A DNA stretch of 64,000 nucleotides, from the NCBI RefSeq assembly GCF_000429945.1, contig NZ_AUCV01000008.1, positions 62,001 through 126,000 of the forward strand, given 5' to 3'. Under the pieces are notes generated by a model. It was not told the DNA's origin. It did not search any database and was given only the letters and a program-made list of their open reading frames with translations. Below, in pieces: positions 8,601-16,685 of this stretch (position 1 is the first letter of the stretch; each line of letters starts with the position of its first letter). The position numbers and the translations under genes were made by a program. This DNA comes from Desulfogranum japonicum DSM 18378 (GTDB lineage: Bacteria; Desulfobacterota; Desulfobulbia; Desulfobulbales; Desulfobulbaceae).

Positions 8601-9022
8601 AACTCAGAACTAATTGAAATGTTAATGTTGTTAACCCCGTAATCAGTTACGCTAATGATTATTCTGGAGATCCTTTTCACGAGCAGGTAAGCTATAGCGT
8701 AGAAGGGACTAAAGTATGCCTTTGTCTGAAAAGCGTAAATTACGCATTTGGGGATTTGTGATAAAATGGGATTTTGGGGGGAAGATGAGAGGTTCAGTGC
8801 CAGGCAGGCATCGTATACATCGAACTGGAAATATTTTTTATATAGAGTTTGGACTTCTTTAGCCTGATGATGTGTACTGTCCCTTTGTGATATGCGGGCC
8901 TAAAAGTCTGTCGAAGGAAGCTCTTTTTTCCATATTTGTGGTATTATTAGAAAAATAATGTTTGCAATGTCAACTATATGGGTTTGCAGAGATTTTCTGA
9001 AAATACCTTAACCTGAGAAATA

Positions 9023-9163
9023 ATGTTTAATCGTGTTGGTCTATCAATTCATTCCCGTAATTGTTTATGGATCAAATATTGACGTATGGCATCACTGAAA
9101 GAGGTTATGAGAAGAAGCCAATGTCCCATGCAATTTTTGGAGAGTTATACGTTTCCGAACCTT
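9023..9163 (+). repeat. intergenic repeat, subfamily II, copy 1
   Basis: About 141 bp. The left end (TTTAATCGTGTTGGTC) and the segment TTCATTCCCGTAATTGTTT match copy 2 at 10705-10847. The right end (ATGCAATTTTTGGA, then TTTCCGAACCTTA) matches the right end of subfamily I copies (GCAATTTTTGGA, TTTTCCGCGACCCT). It ends 47 bp before the glycosyltransferase start, in the same orientation. The most diverged of the five copies. Confidence 0.6.
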
Positions 9164-9210
9164 ACGCTGTATAAACTCGCACACAATTATTTATAGGGGG
9201 AGCTATACCA

Positions 9211-10686
9211 TTGGGGGATAAATCAGACCTGCGTGTTGCCCTGGTACATTATCATCTGCAAAAAGGTGGTGTTACCCGAATAATTGAGCATTGTGTCAAT
9301 AGTCTTGTCAATGCCTCTGTTTCCGTAGTCGTGGTGACGGGTAAAGCTCCCGATATACCATTTCCATGTAAAACCGTCGTTGTTCCAGGGTTGCAGTATG
9401 AACTTCATCGTCCCAAGGTGTCATCTGATATTCTGGCAGATGAGATGGTCAGGGCTGCATCAGCTGCATTGGGAGGTCCGCCGGATATCTGGCATACCCA
9501 TAATCATAGTTTGGGAAAAAATCTTGCTCTGCCCGGAGCGCTTTGTAAACTGGCCGAGGAGGGCTATCCTCTTTTACTGCACATCCACGATTTTGCCGAA
9601 GACGGACGGCCAGGAAATTACCGTGCAATGCTTGCTGAAATAGGCAGTGGGAGGGTCGCAAATCTTTCTGCATCTTTGTATCCCTGGTCTGATCACATCC
9701 ATTATGCGGTCCTTAATACCCGTGATTATTGTTATCTGCAGGCAGCTGGTGCCGATGAGGCGCATATCCATTTGCTTGCCAATCCAGTACACATTGATGC
9801 CAGGTGCTGTGATGAAGACATATCACCTTGTTCTGATGTTTCTTTGTGGGTTTATCCCACCAGGGCGATACGCAGGAAAAATATTGGCGAGTTCCTTTTG
9901 TGGGCTACTGTAGCTGAAAAAGGAAATAGCTTTGCCACAACCTTGGGTCCAGAGAATCCCACAGAAAGGACACGTTATGAGAAATGGGTGAAAATCGCCA
10001 GGGAACTTGACCTGCCTGTAGAGTTTGAAAAGGGTGTATTGGAAGGCTGTCCTTTTTATGACGTCCTCAGACAATCCAGGGGACTTGTTACCACCAGTGT
10101 TGCAGAGGGCTTTGGTATGGCATTTCTTGAGCCCTGGCTTGTGGACCGACCAGTTTATGGCCGAAATCTTGCTGAGATCACGTACGAATTTGTGGAAAAA
10201 GGACTGGAATTGCCCCACGTATATCATCGCCTTGATGTACCTTTAGAATGGATAGGGAAAAAAGAGTTGCATGCTGCGGCCTGGAAGGGATTAACACAAT
10301 ATATGGCTGCTTACGGACGCTCCCCGGGCAAGGAGGATTGCCAAAGAACACTTGCTGCCTGGGTTCATAATGATTGTGTGGATTTTGGTAGATTAGATGA
10401 ACTACTTCAGGAGCAAATAATTCGGCATCTTGCAGCATCACCGCAGGATTGCAGCCAATTACTTCCTGAAAAATTAACTCCTGAACCCTGCAAATCTCAG
10501 ATTGTTGTTAAAAATCGAGATGTTATCCTTGATAAATTTAGTCTGGAGAGTTACGGTAAGCAACTTTATTGTCTTTACAGCGAACTAGCTGGTACAGCTC
10601 CCGGCCGAATTGAATGTCTTGACGGTCGTGTTCTTCTGGAAGATTTTCTCGCCCCGGAACGTCTGCACCTTTTGCGCGTAGACTAA
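9211..10686 (+). CDS. GT4-like glycosyltransferase (GT-B fold)
   Basis: A 491-residue protein that probably transfers a sugar from a nucleotide-sugar donor. The start is TTG at 9211, preceded by AGGGGGAG seven to eight bases away; no upstream ATG fits. The N-terminal Rossmann domain has the glycine-rich HYHLQKGGVTRIIEH motif (15-29), usual for GT4 acceptor domains, plus WHTHNH. The donor domain has a PTRAIRRKNIGEF segment and SVAEGFGMAFLEP (~299-311), which holds the E-x7-E donor-binding pattern. About 130 residues after the catalytic core (DRPVYGRNLAEI) form an extra C-terminal part without known match. It stands alone and is bracketed by two direct copies of the same intergenic repeat (9023-9163 and 10705-10847). 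Acceptor unknown; no polysaccharide cluster surrounds it. Confidence 0.85.
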   Translation: MGDKSDLRVALVHYHLQKGGVTRIIEHCVNSLVNASVSVVVVTGKAPDIPFPCKTVVVPGLQYELHRPKVSSDILADEMVRAASAALGGPPDIWHTHNHSLGKNLALPGALCKLAEEGYPLLLHIHDFAEDGRPGNYRAMLAEIGSGRVANLSASLYPWSDHIHYAVLNTRDYCYLQAAGADEAHIHLLANPVHIDARCCDEDISPCSDVSLWVYPTRAIRRKNIGEFLLWATVAEKGNSFATTLGPENPTERTRYEKWVKIARELDLPVEFEKGVLEGCPFYDVLRQSRGLVTTSVAEGFGMAFLEPWLVDRPVYGRNLAEITYEFVEKGLELPHVYHRLDVPLEWIGKKELHAAAWKGLTQYMAAYGRSPGKEDCQRTLAAWVHNDCVDFGRLDELLQEQIIRHLAASPQDCSQLLPEKLTPEPCKSQIVVKNRDVILDKFSLESYGKQLYCLYSELAGTAPGRIECLDGRVLLEDFLAPERLHLLRVD

Positions 10687-10704
10687 GGGCCGCTTAAAAA
10701 AAAT

Positions 10705-10847
10705 ATCCAATCTTGTTGGTCCCTCAAGTCATTCCCATACCTGTTTCAAGGGAATCTATACGGCAAGCATTGAAATATTGAAACTGGCATGAGAACGGAC
10801 CGATACCCTGGGTAATATTGGATAGTCATTATGTTCAGCGACCCTGA
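10705..10847 (+). repeat. intergenic repeat, subfamily II, copy 2
   Basis: About 143 bp starting 19 bp after the glycosyltransferase stop. Left end ATCCAATCTTGTTGGTCCCT resembles subfamily I (GTCCAATCTTGCTTGTCTCT). The right part, CGATACCCTGGGTAATAT then TTGGATAGTCATTATG and CAGCGACCCT, follows subfamily I base by base with substitutions. The centre differs: ATTCCC...GGGAAT forms a short hairpin in place of the GTAACGTCGTCGCG hairpin. Confidence 0.75.
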
Positions 10848-10910
10848 TTTTTTAGTATTCTTTCTTCATCTGTTAACATTTCAACATCCACAGGTTGTTA
10901 GTTTACACCT

Positions 10911-11516
10911 GTGCTCATTGAGTCATTCATGAAAGCATATCTGGAATCAAGTAAATATATAGATTGGCATCATCCTGAGATTGTTCAGCAGGCTCAGGAT
11001 TTGGCTGTTCAATGTAGCTCAAATGAAGAAATTGCCGAATCATGCTTTGTTTTTGTTCGTGACCACATTCAACATAGCAAGGATTATGAACGTAATCCTG
11101 TAACCGTTAAAGCCTCTGAAGTCTTGCAACATAGAACAGGGTATTGTTATGCCAAAAGTCATTTACTGGCAGCATTGTTGCGAGCTAATCATATCCCGGC
11201 AGGTTTATGCTATCAGAGATTGACAGTTGAGCCAGATGGATCTTTGTTTTGTCTGCACGGTCTAAATGGTGTGTTTCTAGAACAGTACGGCTGGTACCGA
11301 GTTGATGCCCGTGGCAACAAACCAGGAGTTGATGCCCAGTTTTGTCCGCCTCGAGAACAGCTGGCATTTTCACTCGATTCGGTAGGGGAATGCAATATTC
11401 AGGGTGTTTGGCCGCAACCTCTTCCTGTGGTTATAGAGGTTCTCGAACAATCTGAAACATACCTTGAAGTTTTTCACAATCTTCCTGATGTAGCAATAGG
11501 AGAATGGGGTGAGTAA
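10911..11516 (+). CDS. transglutaminase-like cysteine protease/isomerase-fold protein
   Basis: A 201-residue protein of the bacterial transglutaminase-like superfamily. The Cys-His-Asp triad is visible: C in RTGYCYAKSHLLAALLR, H in FCLHGLNGVF, and D in YRVDARGN. The preceding VRDHIQHSKDYE segment is the usual helix before the catalytic loop. There is no signal peptide, so it is probably cytoplasmic. In the family such proteins act as proteases, amidases or acyl transferases on peptides; the substrate here is unknown. Start may be GTG 10911 or ATG 10929; neither has a strong Shine-Dalgarno. The next gene (VanX-like) begins eight bases before this stop, so the two are translationally coupled, suggesting a shared peptide-related role. 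Confidence 0.8.
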   Translation: MLIESFMKAYLESSKYIDWHHPEIVQQAQDLAVQCSSNEEIAESCFVFVRDHIQHSKDYERNPVTVKASEVLQHRTGYCYAKSHLLAALLRANHIPAGLCYQRLTVEPDGSLFCLHGLNGVFLEQYGWYRVDARGNKPGVDAQFCPPREQLAFSLDSVGECNIQGVWPQPLPVVIEVLEQSETYLEVFHNLPDVAIGEWGE

Positions 11517-12186
11517 ATACCCAATAGGACTCCTGTCGTGTGTATTGTTACTACTCTTTCAAGTGAACAGTGTGCTGGGAAATGAGATTGAAGAGAAGTT
11601 CATTATGGCAGGGCTTGTAAATGTGGCAGATATTGATTCGAGTATTCAAGTCGACCTTGTTAACTCGGACCCTGGGAAAAACTTTTTTCACGAAGATTAT
11701 TATAACGGATTGCAAAAAGCTTATCTGCGAAAAGAGGTCGCTGAAAAACTCTCCATGGCTCAAAAATTGGTAAAGGCAAAATATCCGGGCTACTCGCTGC
11801 AGATATTGGATGCCGCCAGACCAAGATCTGTATCTCAGGCTATGTATGACAAAATGAAGGGGACACCATTTGAACGATATGTCGCTCATCCGCAAAAGGG
11901 ATCCATGCACAATTATGGTATTGCAGTTGATATTACCGTTGTTGATGAACGAGGTGTTGAACTGGACATGGGACCAACCCCTTTTAAAAAAACAAGAGTT
12001 GAGCTGTATTGGCAATATGCAAAGAAAAAAATAGGAATCGAGATCTCTGCCAAGCAAAGCACTAACAGGAAGTTACTAGCAGAGATCATGCAGCAGGCCG
12101 GGTTTATCCCCTTGGGCTTTGAATGGTGGCTTTTCAATGGGCTCGACAAGCAAACAACTCGTCGTACATACCCAATAATTGAATAG
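11509..12186 (+). CDS. exported VanX/DdpX-like (M15D) D-Ala-D-Ala dipeptidase homologue, one zinc ligand missing
   Basis: A 225-residue protein. GTG at 11509 follows AGGAG six bases away and overlaps the previous stop by eight bases. A signal peptide (1-24, ending SVLG) sends it to the periplasm. The M15D fold is clear: DAARPRS with substrate-binding R104, the zinc motif SMHNYGIAVD (H134, D141), DMGxxPF, and EWW with general base E205. VanX and its relatives have EWWH, with His as the third zinc ligand; here residue 208 is Leu (codon CTT, one base from CAT). The enzyme may be inactive, may bind zinc differently, or may be a pseudoenzyme. With the upstream transglutaminase-like gene it forms a small operon, possibly in peptide or cell-wall turnover rather than glycopeptide resistance. 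It converges on the cytochrome b gene with 19 bp between stops. Confidence 0.85.
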   Translation: MSKYPIGLLSCVLLLLFQVNSVLGNEIEEKFIMAGLVNVADIDSSIQVDLVNSDPGKNFFHEDYYNGLQKAYLRKEVAEKLSMAQKLVKAKYPGYSLQILDAARPRSVSQAMYDKMKGTPFERYVAHPQKGSMHNYGIAVDITVVDERGVELDMGPTPFKKTRVELYWQYAKKKIGIEISAKQSTNRKLLAEIMQQAGFIPLGFEWWLFNGLDKQTTRRTYPIIE

Positions 12187-12205
12187 GAACTATCTTCCGT
12201 ATCGC

Positions 12206-13069
12206 TCAAATTCTCTGGTAGCTGATCCAGGTCAATATGCAATAGGCGATGAGCCAGAGGGCAAGAAAGATGTACGCCCATTGCCTTTTTTCTGTTTTCT
12301 GGGGGAGAAAGAACAGCAGAACGACTGGAATACAGGGGGCGATTACTCCGGCAACAAAGGTCGAGAGATAGCGGAGCAACTCTTGAAGACCAAGAAAAAA
12401 CCAGGGACCTGCAATATGGAGAAGTCCAAAACGTTCAGGCTCCATTGGTGTTTTGAGAAAAACAGAAATAGCTAAAATAGCCAGCACAAGAACACTGTGA
12501 TTACGCCAGAAAGCGGGATAACGCCGAAGGTGTGGCCAAAGGGAAAAAGCTCCCAAAGCCACGAATCCTATAAGATGGTGCAGGTAGACTTTCCGTACAC
12601 CGCTTTCTGTTATATCGAATAGTAGGTCATTGAGCCAGGTGCCGACAACGGGAATGGAAAGGCATATATTTTCTGCTATCAGGCCAGCTGCCTCGCCTGT
12701 GGCATCTCCCCGTAGTACGTATCCGGTAAAGAGTAGAAGTACTGCTATGGGGAAAGATGCGCAAAGCCTGATCCAGCTGGCGCGGGGAAGCATTTCTTCT
12801 TTTTTCCAGAGAACAACGACTATATGGCCCAGGAGCAGCAAAAAAAACGCCTGGCTAGAGTAATAATGCAAAGCTCTCCAGAATCTTCCAAAAGGAGCGA
12901 TGAGTTCTATAGTTGCCGTAGAATAATATGGAGAGTGTGCATCATACTGTATGGCAAGCAGGATTCCCGATATCAGTGAGATGTACAGGCTGATCAAAGT
13001 CTGGCCGCCCCAGCGGTTATTTAGCAGGAGCTGTTTAACGTAACGTAGCAGGTCTGGAAACCTATTCAT
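12206..13069 (-). CDS. cytochrome b/b6-type diheme subunit of a Rieske/cytochrome b complex
   Basis: A 287-residue membrane protein oxidising quinol with its Rieske partner. The N-terminal half is like cytochrome b6: two helices carry histidine pairs with bc-type spacing (H in RALHYY and LLGHIV, 14 apart; H in LHHLIG and LWPHLR), binding two b hemes across the membrane. RGDATGEAAGLIAE replaces the usual helix C-D loop sequence. The C-terminal part has three further hydrophobic helices and PMEPERFGLLH, like a shortened subunit IV. The ATG overlaps the Rieske stop by four bases (ATGA). No cytochrome c1 or other electron acceptor gene is adjacent; the oxidising partner must be elsewhere. Confidence 0.88.
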   Translation of the reverse strand: MNRFPDLLRYVKQLLLNNRWGGQTLISLYISLISGILLAIQYDAHSPYYSTATIELIAPFGRFWRALHYYSSQAFFLLLLGHIVVVLWKKEEMLPRASWIRLCASFPIAVLLLFTGYVLRGDATGEAAGLIAENICLSIPVVGTWLNDLLFDITESGVRKVYLHHLIGFVALGAFSLWPHLRRYPAFWRNHSVLVLAILAISVFLKTPMEPERFGLLHIAGPWFFLGLQELLRYLSTFVAGVIAPCIPVVLLFFLPQKTEKRQWAYIFLALWLIAYCILTWISYQRI

Positions 13070-13512
13070 ACCAGTTCTACCACATAGGCCTGTGCTTTTC
13101 CGTTGTCGTTGTTCTGAACCTCAACCTTGTAGATAGGCAGATTACGCTCAGCCGGGCCGGCAAGCCTTTCACCACTTTGTGAGAACCTGCTTTGGTGACA
13201 GGGGCATTCAATGTATTCCTTATCTTCAAGATAATTAACCCGGCACCCCAAATGGGTACATGTCCTTGAAACCGCATGCGTACCCTTTTGGTTCGCAAAA
13301 AGAATAAAATCTTTTTCCTGGCGATAACCACTGAGAGGCAGAGGGCCGGGAACTGTCACATATCTGGGTTTTGGCTTTGGCTGGTAACGGGTAAAGCGAA
13401 AGAACGGGTAAAGCAGGGCTAGCAAGGCACCGCTGACTGACCAGCCAAATAAACGTTTTAGAAGAGCTCTTCGAGATTTTGCAGAAGAGTGTGGTAGTGT
13501 CTTTCCGGACAT
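13066..13512 (-). CDS. Rieske [2Fe-2S] protein of the cytochrome b complex
   Basis: A 148-residue membrane-anchored Rieske protein. Residues 12-40 combine a twin-arginine-like SRRALLKRLF with a hydrophobic helix, the usual uncleaved Tat anchor. The cluster ligands are complete: CTHLGC (Cys and His) and CPCHQSRF (Cys and His), with the two extra cysteines that make the disulfide in high-potential Rieske proteins. The fold ends in LPIYKVEV. It passes electrons from quinol to a periplasmic acceptor while cytochrome b takes the second electron. Its ATG shares one base with the coaD stop (TGATG) and its stop overlaps the cytochrome b start, so all three are translationally coupled. Confidence 0.95.
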   Translation of the reverse strand: MSGKTLPHSSAKSRRALLKRLFGWSVSGALLALLYPFFRFTRYQPKPKPRYVTVPGPLPLSGYRQEKDFILFANQKGTHAVSRTCTHLGCRVNYLEDKEYIECPCHQSRFSQSGERLAGPAERNLPIYKVEVQNNDNGKAQAYVVELV

Positions 13513-14045
13513 CAGGCAAACTTTTCCTTCAGAGCTTTTGCAACGTGGTCGGGTACCAACCCTGCGATGTTACCGCCACATTTTGCAGCTTCTTTGATAC
13601 TGGTTGAGCTGATGTAAATCCAGCGGAATCCAGTCATTAAAAATATGGTTTCTACTTTTCGTTCCAGGCGACGATTCATCAATGCCAGTTGAAACTCATA
13701 GTCAAAGTCAGATAGCGCCCGCAAGCCCCTGATAATGGTACCTGCTTTGTGTCGCAGGGCAAAATCGACAATAAGGCCTTCTGTAAAACTGACCTGGAGC
13801 CGATCATCAACAGAATCAAAACATTGCTGTATAAATGCAATGCGATTCTCCAGAGAAAAAAGCGGGGCTTTGTTTGGGTTGACTGCAATAACCACTATCA
13901 CTTTGTCAAACAGACACATGGCACGTTTAATGATATCCAAATGTCCGTTTGTGATCGGGTCAAAGGTTCCTGGGTAGACTGCTATGGATGGCCTCGCTGC
14001 TTGTTGGTGAGCCAAATTAAGGCTCTTGGGGTTTTCTGTAGGCAT
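13512..14045 (-). CDS. coaD: phosphopantetheine adenylyltransferase
   Basis: Joins 4'-phosphopantetheine and ATP to dephospho-CoA, the fourth step of CoA synthesis. The 177-residue protein has the nucleotidyltransferase motif GTFDPITNGHLDII (26-39), RGLRALSDFDYEFQLA, and the ISSTSIKEAAKCGG C-terminal signature. The conserved fold begins near residue 20, leaving a longer N-terminus than usual; since no better Shine-Dalgarno is seen the ATG at 14045 is kept. It overlaps the end of rsmD by 29 bases, the common rsmD-coaD pairing. Coupling to the downstream Rieske/cytochrome b genes is unusual and probably only transcriptional. The last CoA enzyme, coaE, is at 60.5 kb. Confidence 0.95.
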   Translation of the reverse strand: MPTENPKSLNLAHQQAARPSIAVYPGTFDPITNGHLDIIKRAMCLFDKVIVVIAVNPNKAPLFSLENRIAFIQQCFDSVDDRLQVSFTEGLIVDFALRHKAGTIIRGLRALSDFDYEFQLALMNRRLERKVETIFLMTGFRWIYISSTSIKEAAKCGGNIAGLVPDHVAKALKEKFA

Positions 14046-14628
14046 AATTATTTATTGAAGCTACGGCAGTATATAGCCATATGCCGGTTTCTCCGTATAC
14101 GCGTTGGTCAACCAGCCGCATTTGTGAGGTTGTTGCAGGAAGTTGTACCTCCCGATGTTCTTCTACCAGTATTATTCCCTTGTCTGCCAATAGATTTCCC
14201 TGTTCAATCAGTGAAAGAGCTGGGAGGACCAATTCCATTCCATATGGAGGGTCCATGAAGATAAGATCAAAGGATATTCCCGGTGGAAGATGTTTGCACA
14301 GACTTTTGACTTTTATTTTGTCGTTAAGACTGTGCTGAATACATTTTGCCCGTGGCTGCTTAAAGCATGTAAGTAGATTTTGAGTAATGAGTTCCAATGA
14401 TTTGCGGGACTGATCTATGAAAATGGCGAAATCTGCACCCCGGCTGAGGGCTTCTATCCCCAAAGCACCGGTCCCGGCAAAACAATCCAACACGCCAGCT
14501 CCCTCTACTTTAGAACCTACTATATTAAATATTGCTTCCCTGACTCGATCACTGGTAGGACGAATGTGGGACAAGTTTTTCGGGGTGGCAAGCTTGCGTC
14601 CCCTACACTGACCTCCTGTAATACGCAC
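14017..14628 (-). CDS. rsmD: 16S rRNA (guanine-966-N2)-methyltransferase
   Basis: Methylates G966 in the 30S subunit using S-adenosylmethionine. The 203-residue protein has the family opening MRITGGQCRGRKL, RPTSDRVREAIFNI, the SAM-binding loop LDCFAGTGALGIEALSRGA and the catalytic DPPYGME. Its start lies four bases after the pssA stop, and its end overlaps coaD. No oddity is seen. Confidence 0.95.
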   Translation of the reverse strand: MRITGGQCRGRKLATPKNLSHIRPTSDRVREAIFNIVGSKVEGAGVLDCFAGTGALGIEALSRGADFAIFIDQSRKSLELITQNLLTCFKQPRAKCIQHSLNDKIKVKSLCKHLPPGISFDLIFMDPPYGMELVLPALSLIEQGNLLADKGIILVEEHREVQLPATTSQMRLVDQRVYGETGIWLYTAVASINNYAYRKPQEP

Positions 14629-14631
14629 GTT

Positions 14632-15417
14632 CTACATTTCGTTACTTTTATGGGAAATGCGTTTTTGCCTCTTCTTTTTTCTGTGGGAAATGAAATCTTT
14701 GAATGCCATGATCGGACCATGGAGAATGTAAAACAGGGTGGCAAAAAACAATGTAATGGGTGGTTCAGTGGCCAATAGGATAAACAGCAACAGCATGGCA
14801 ACGATCAATTGAAATTTTCGTTCCTTGCCTATATTGGTCTGTTTGAAGCTCAGATAGCGATGAGTTGAAACCATGAGATAGGATAGAAGATAGACCAGCA
14901 GCAGAAGTGAAACGTGTTTGACTGTATCTGTTGCGCCCAGAAAGCGACTGAACATTACAGCCGTGGCAATCATGCCTGCTGCAGCAGGGCAGGGAAGCCC
15001 AACAAAGTCATGACCAGGGAGGTCGTCTGTCTGGGAATTGAATCTGGCCAGCCGAAGGGCCGTTGTTGCAACGTATAAAAAGGCTGCGAGCCAACCATAT
15101 CTACCATAAGGTGTCAATGCCCAGAGATAAGCAAGGACAGCCGGTGCAACACCGAAGGAGACCATATCGCATAGAGAGTCGAGTTCCATCCCGAATTGGG
15201 AAGTGGAATTGGTCATTCGGGCAACTCGTCCGTCAAGGCAGTCAAAAACCCCTGCTATTAAAATGGCCACGGCGGCTGCAAAAAAATGACCGTTAAAAGA
15301 GGCCACAATGGAATAAAAGCCGCTAAAGAGGCTTGCACAGGTAATCAGGCAGGGAAGTGGATAAAATTTGTTGGATTGACCGCTCTCAAGAGATTGATCA
15401 GATTCATCTGTATGCAT
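14632..15417 (-). CDS. pssA: CDP-diacylglycerol-serine O-phosphatidyltransferase
   Basis: Makes phosphatidylserine from CDP-diacylglycerol and L-serine at the inner membrane. A 261-residue integral protein with six to eight hydrophobic segments. The CDP-alcohol phosphotransferase signature D-G-x2-A-R-x8-G-x3-D-x3-D is visible in DCLDGRVARMTNSTSQFG followed by MELDSLCD. The C-terminus (HRKKKRQKRISHK) is basic and cytoplasmic. It follows psd by 60 bp; the two enzymes act in series to give phosphatidylethanolamine. Confidence 0.95.
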   Translation of the reverse strand: MHTDESDQSLESGQSNKFYPLPCLITCASLFSGFYSIVASFNGHFFAAAVAILIAGVFDCLDGRVARMTNSTSQFGMELDSLCDMVSFGVAPAVLAYLWALTPYGRYGWLAAFLYVATTALRLARFNSQTDDLPGHDFVGLPCPAAAGMIATAVMFSRFLGATDTVKHVSLLLLVYLLSYLMVSTHRYLSFKQTNIGKERKFQLIVAMLLLFILLATEPPITLFFATLFYILHGPIMAFKDFISHRKKKRQKRISHKSNEM

Positions 15418-15477
15418 AGCTGCGTTTCTCGTTAAATAATCATGGTGCGATGTCTAGTTGAAGCACTGGATTGCATT

Positions 15478-16134
15478 TTAGCCAATGCTTCCCAGGATTG
15501 TTTCGCCGGCTTTCACTTTTTGTCCCACCTTGACGGTAATTTCACTTGTCTCTGGCAGGTAGAGGTCAACCCTGGATCCAAATCGAATCAGGCCATAGCG
15601 CTGTCCGGATTCAAGTGTGTCACCAGGCCTGGCAAAACAGACGATTCGACGGGCAATAAGTCCTGCAATCTGTACTACACAATAGCGGACGTTACCTTCA
15701 CTTTGTACTATCATAGCACAATATTCATTGTGCAAAACAGCCTTGTCCTTGTCTGCCGCATAAAATCTGCCCGGCTGGAGATGAACGGCTTCTATGGTAC
15801 CGCGTACAGGAAGTCTGTTCACATGCACATTGAACACATTCATGAAGATGGATATTTTTTGTACTTTTTGATTGAGGAAGCGGTTGTCGTCCACTTCCTC
15901 AATACGAATGACTTTGCCATCAGCCGGACTGATGATACCACCCTGTTTATCAGGAACAATTCTGCTGGGATCGCGAAAAAAGTAGGTGGCAAAAAAGGTC
16001 GATGCCAGGGCAAGGAGCGCCATGGCAGAGCAACCCACCAGGGCAAAAATCAGAGATGTGAATGCAAAAAGTCCAATAAAGGGTAAGCCCTCTTTATGAA
16101 CCGGAATATGTGGTTGTTCCATGTGAACGCTCAT
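15478..16134 (-). CDS. psd: phosphatidylserine decarboxylase proenzyme, short type
   Basis: Decarboxylates phosphatidylserine to phosphatidylethanolamine. The 218-residue length matches the short archaeal-type PSD. Two membrane helices (about 19-60) precede the catalytic part, with SPADGKV, FMNVFNVHVNRLPVRG and the self-cleavage site RFGSR: cleavage between G186 and S187 turns the serine into the pyruvoyl group, leaving a 32-residue alpha chain. Starts 12 bases after ilvN, so it is in the ilvBN operon with pssA directly after it. Confidence 0.95.
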   Translation of the reverse strand: MSVHMEQPHIPVHKEGLPFIGLFAFTSLIFALVGCSAMALLALASTFFATYFFRDPSRIVPDKQGGIISPADGKVIRIEEVDDNRFLNQKVQKISIFMNVFNVHVNRLPVRGTIEAVHLQPGRFYAADKDKAVLHNEYCAMIVQSEGNVRYCVVQIAGLIARRIVCFARPGDTLESGQRYGLIRFGSRVDLYLPETSEITVKVGQKVKAGETILGSIG

Positions 16135-16146
16135 AGTTTAAGGGGA

Positions 16147-16635
16147 TTATCTGTTTTTGGGTGCCCGTGCCATGGCAATGGTGCCTGTGCGGATAATTTC
16201 CTTAATCCCAAGTGGTTTTAATATATCTATGACGGCTTTGATCTTGGATTCCGACCCTGTTACCTCAACGGCATAGGAGTTGGCGCTAACGTCGACCACT
16301 TTGCCTCGGAAAATATCAATAATCCGTAAAACTTCAGCTCTGGTGCCTGCATCTGCTTTAACCCGGATAAGCACCATTTCACGCTCAACATATTCGTTTT
16401 CGCAGATATCTGTGACTTTGACCACATCAATGAGCTTGTGCAACTGTTTCATAACCTGCTCAATCACACTTTCTTCCCCGCGTGTCACAAGGGTGAGACA
16501 AGAAATTGATGGATCCATGGTTTCAGCCACACAGAGGCTTTCAATGTTGAAGCAGCGACCGCTGAATAATCCTGTAACCCGGGAAAGTGCTCCGGGTTTG
16601 TTTTGCAGAAGAACCGATAGGGTATGTTTCATCAT
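16147..16635 (-). CDS. ilvN: acetolactate synthase regulatory (small) subunit
   Basis: A 162-residue regulatory subunit of the ilvB enzyme; it raises activity and gives valine feedback inhibition. The N-terminal ACT domain (about 4-75) shows KHTLSVLLQNKPGALSRVTGLFS split across NPGxLxRV-type contacts and RGFNIESL-like RCFNIESLCV. The C-terminal ALS_ss_C part is complete. It sits 211 bp after ilvB; this spacer is filled by an intergenic repeat, which is atypical since ilvB and ilvN usually touch. No ilvC follows; the next gene is psd. Confidence 0.95.
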   Translation of the reverse strand: MMKHTLSVLLQNKPGALSRVTGLFSGRCFNIESLCVAETMDPSISCLTLVTRGEESVIEQVMKQLHKLIDVVKVTDICENEYVEREMVLIRVKADAGTRAEVLRIIDIFRGKVVDVSANSYAVEVTGSESKIKAVIDILKPLGIKEIIRTGTIAMARAPKNR

Positions 16636-16685
16636 ACGTAATCCTTATTTGATAGACTTGCCAGACACTGCAACCATGTAATGTA

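Noticed and set aside
9023-10847. Integron-like cassette with attC sites around the glycosyltransferase
   Set aside because: The repeat borders lack RYYYAAC/GTTRRRY core sites, there is no integrase, and other copies flank housekeeping genes.
11509-12186. Vancomycin-resistance gene (vanX)
   Set aside because: No vanH, vanA-type ligase or VanRS partner is present, the protein is exported, and a zinc ligand is missing.
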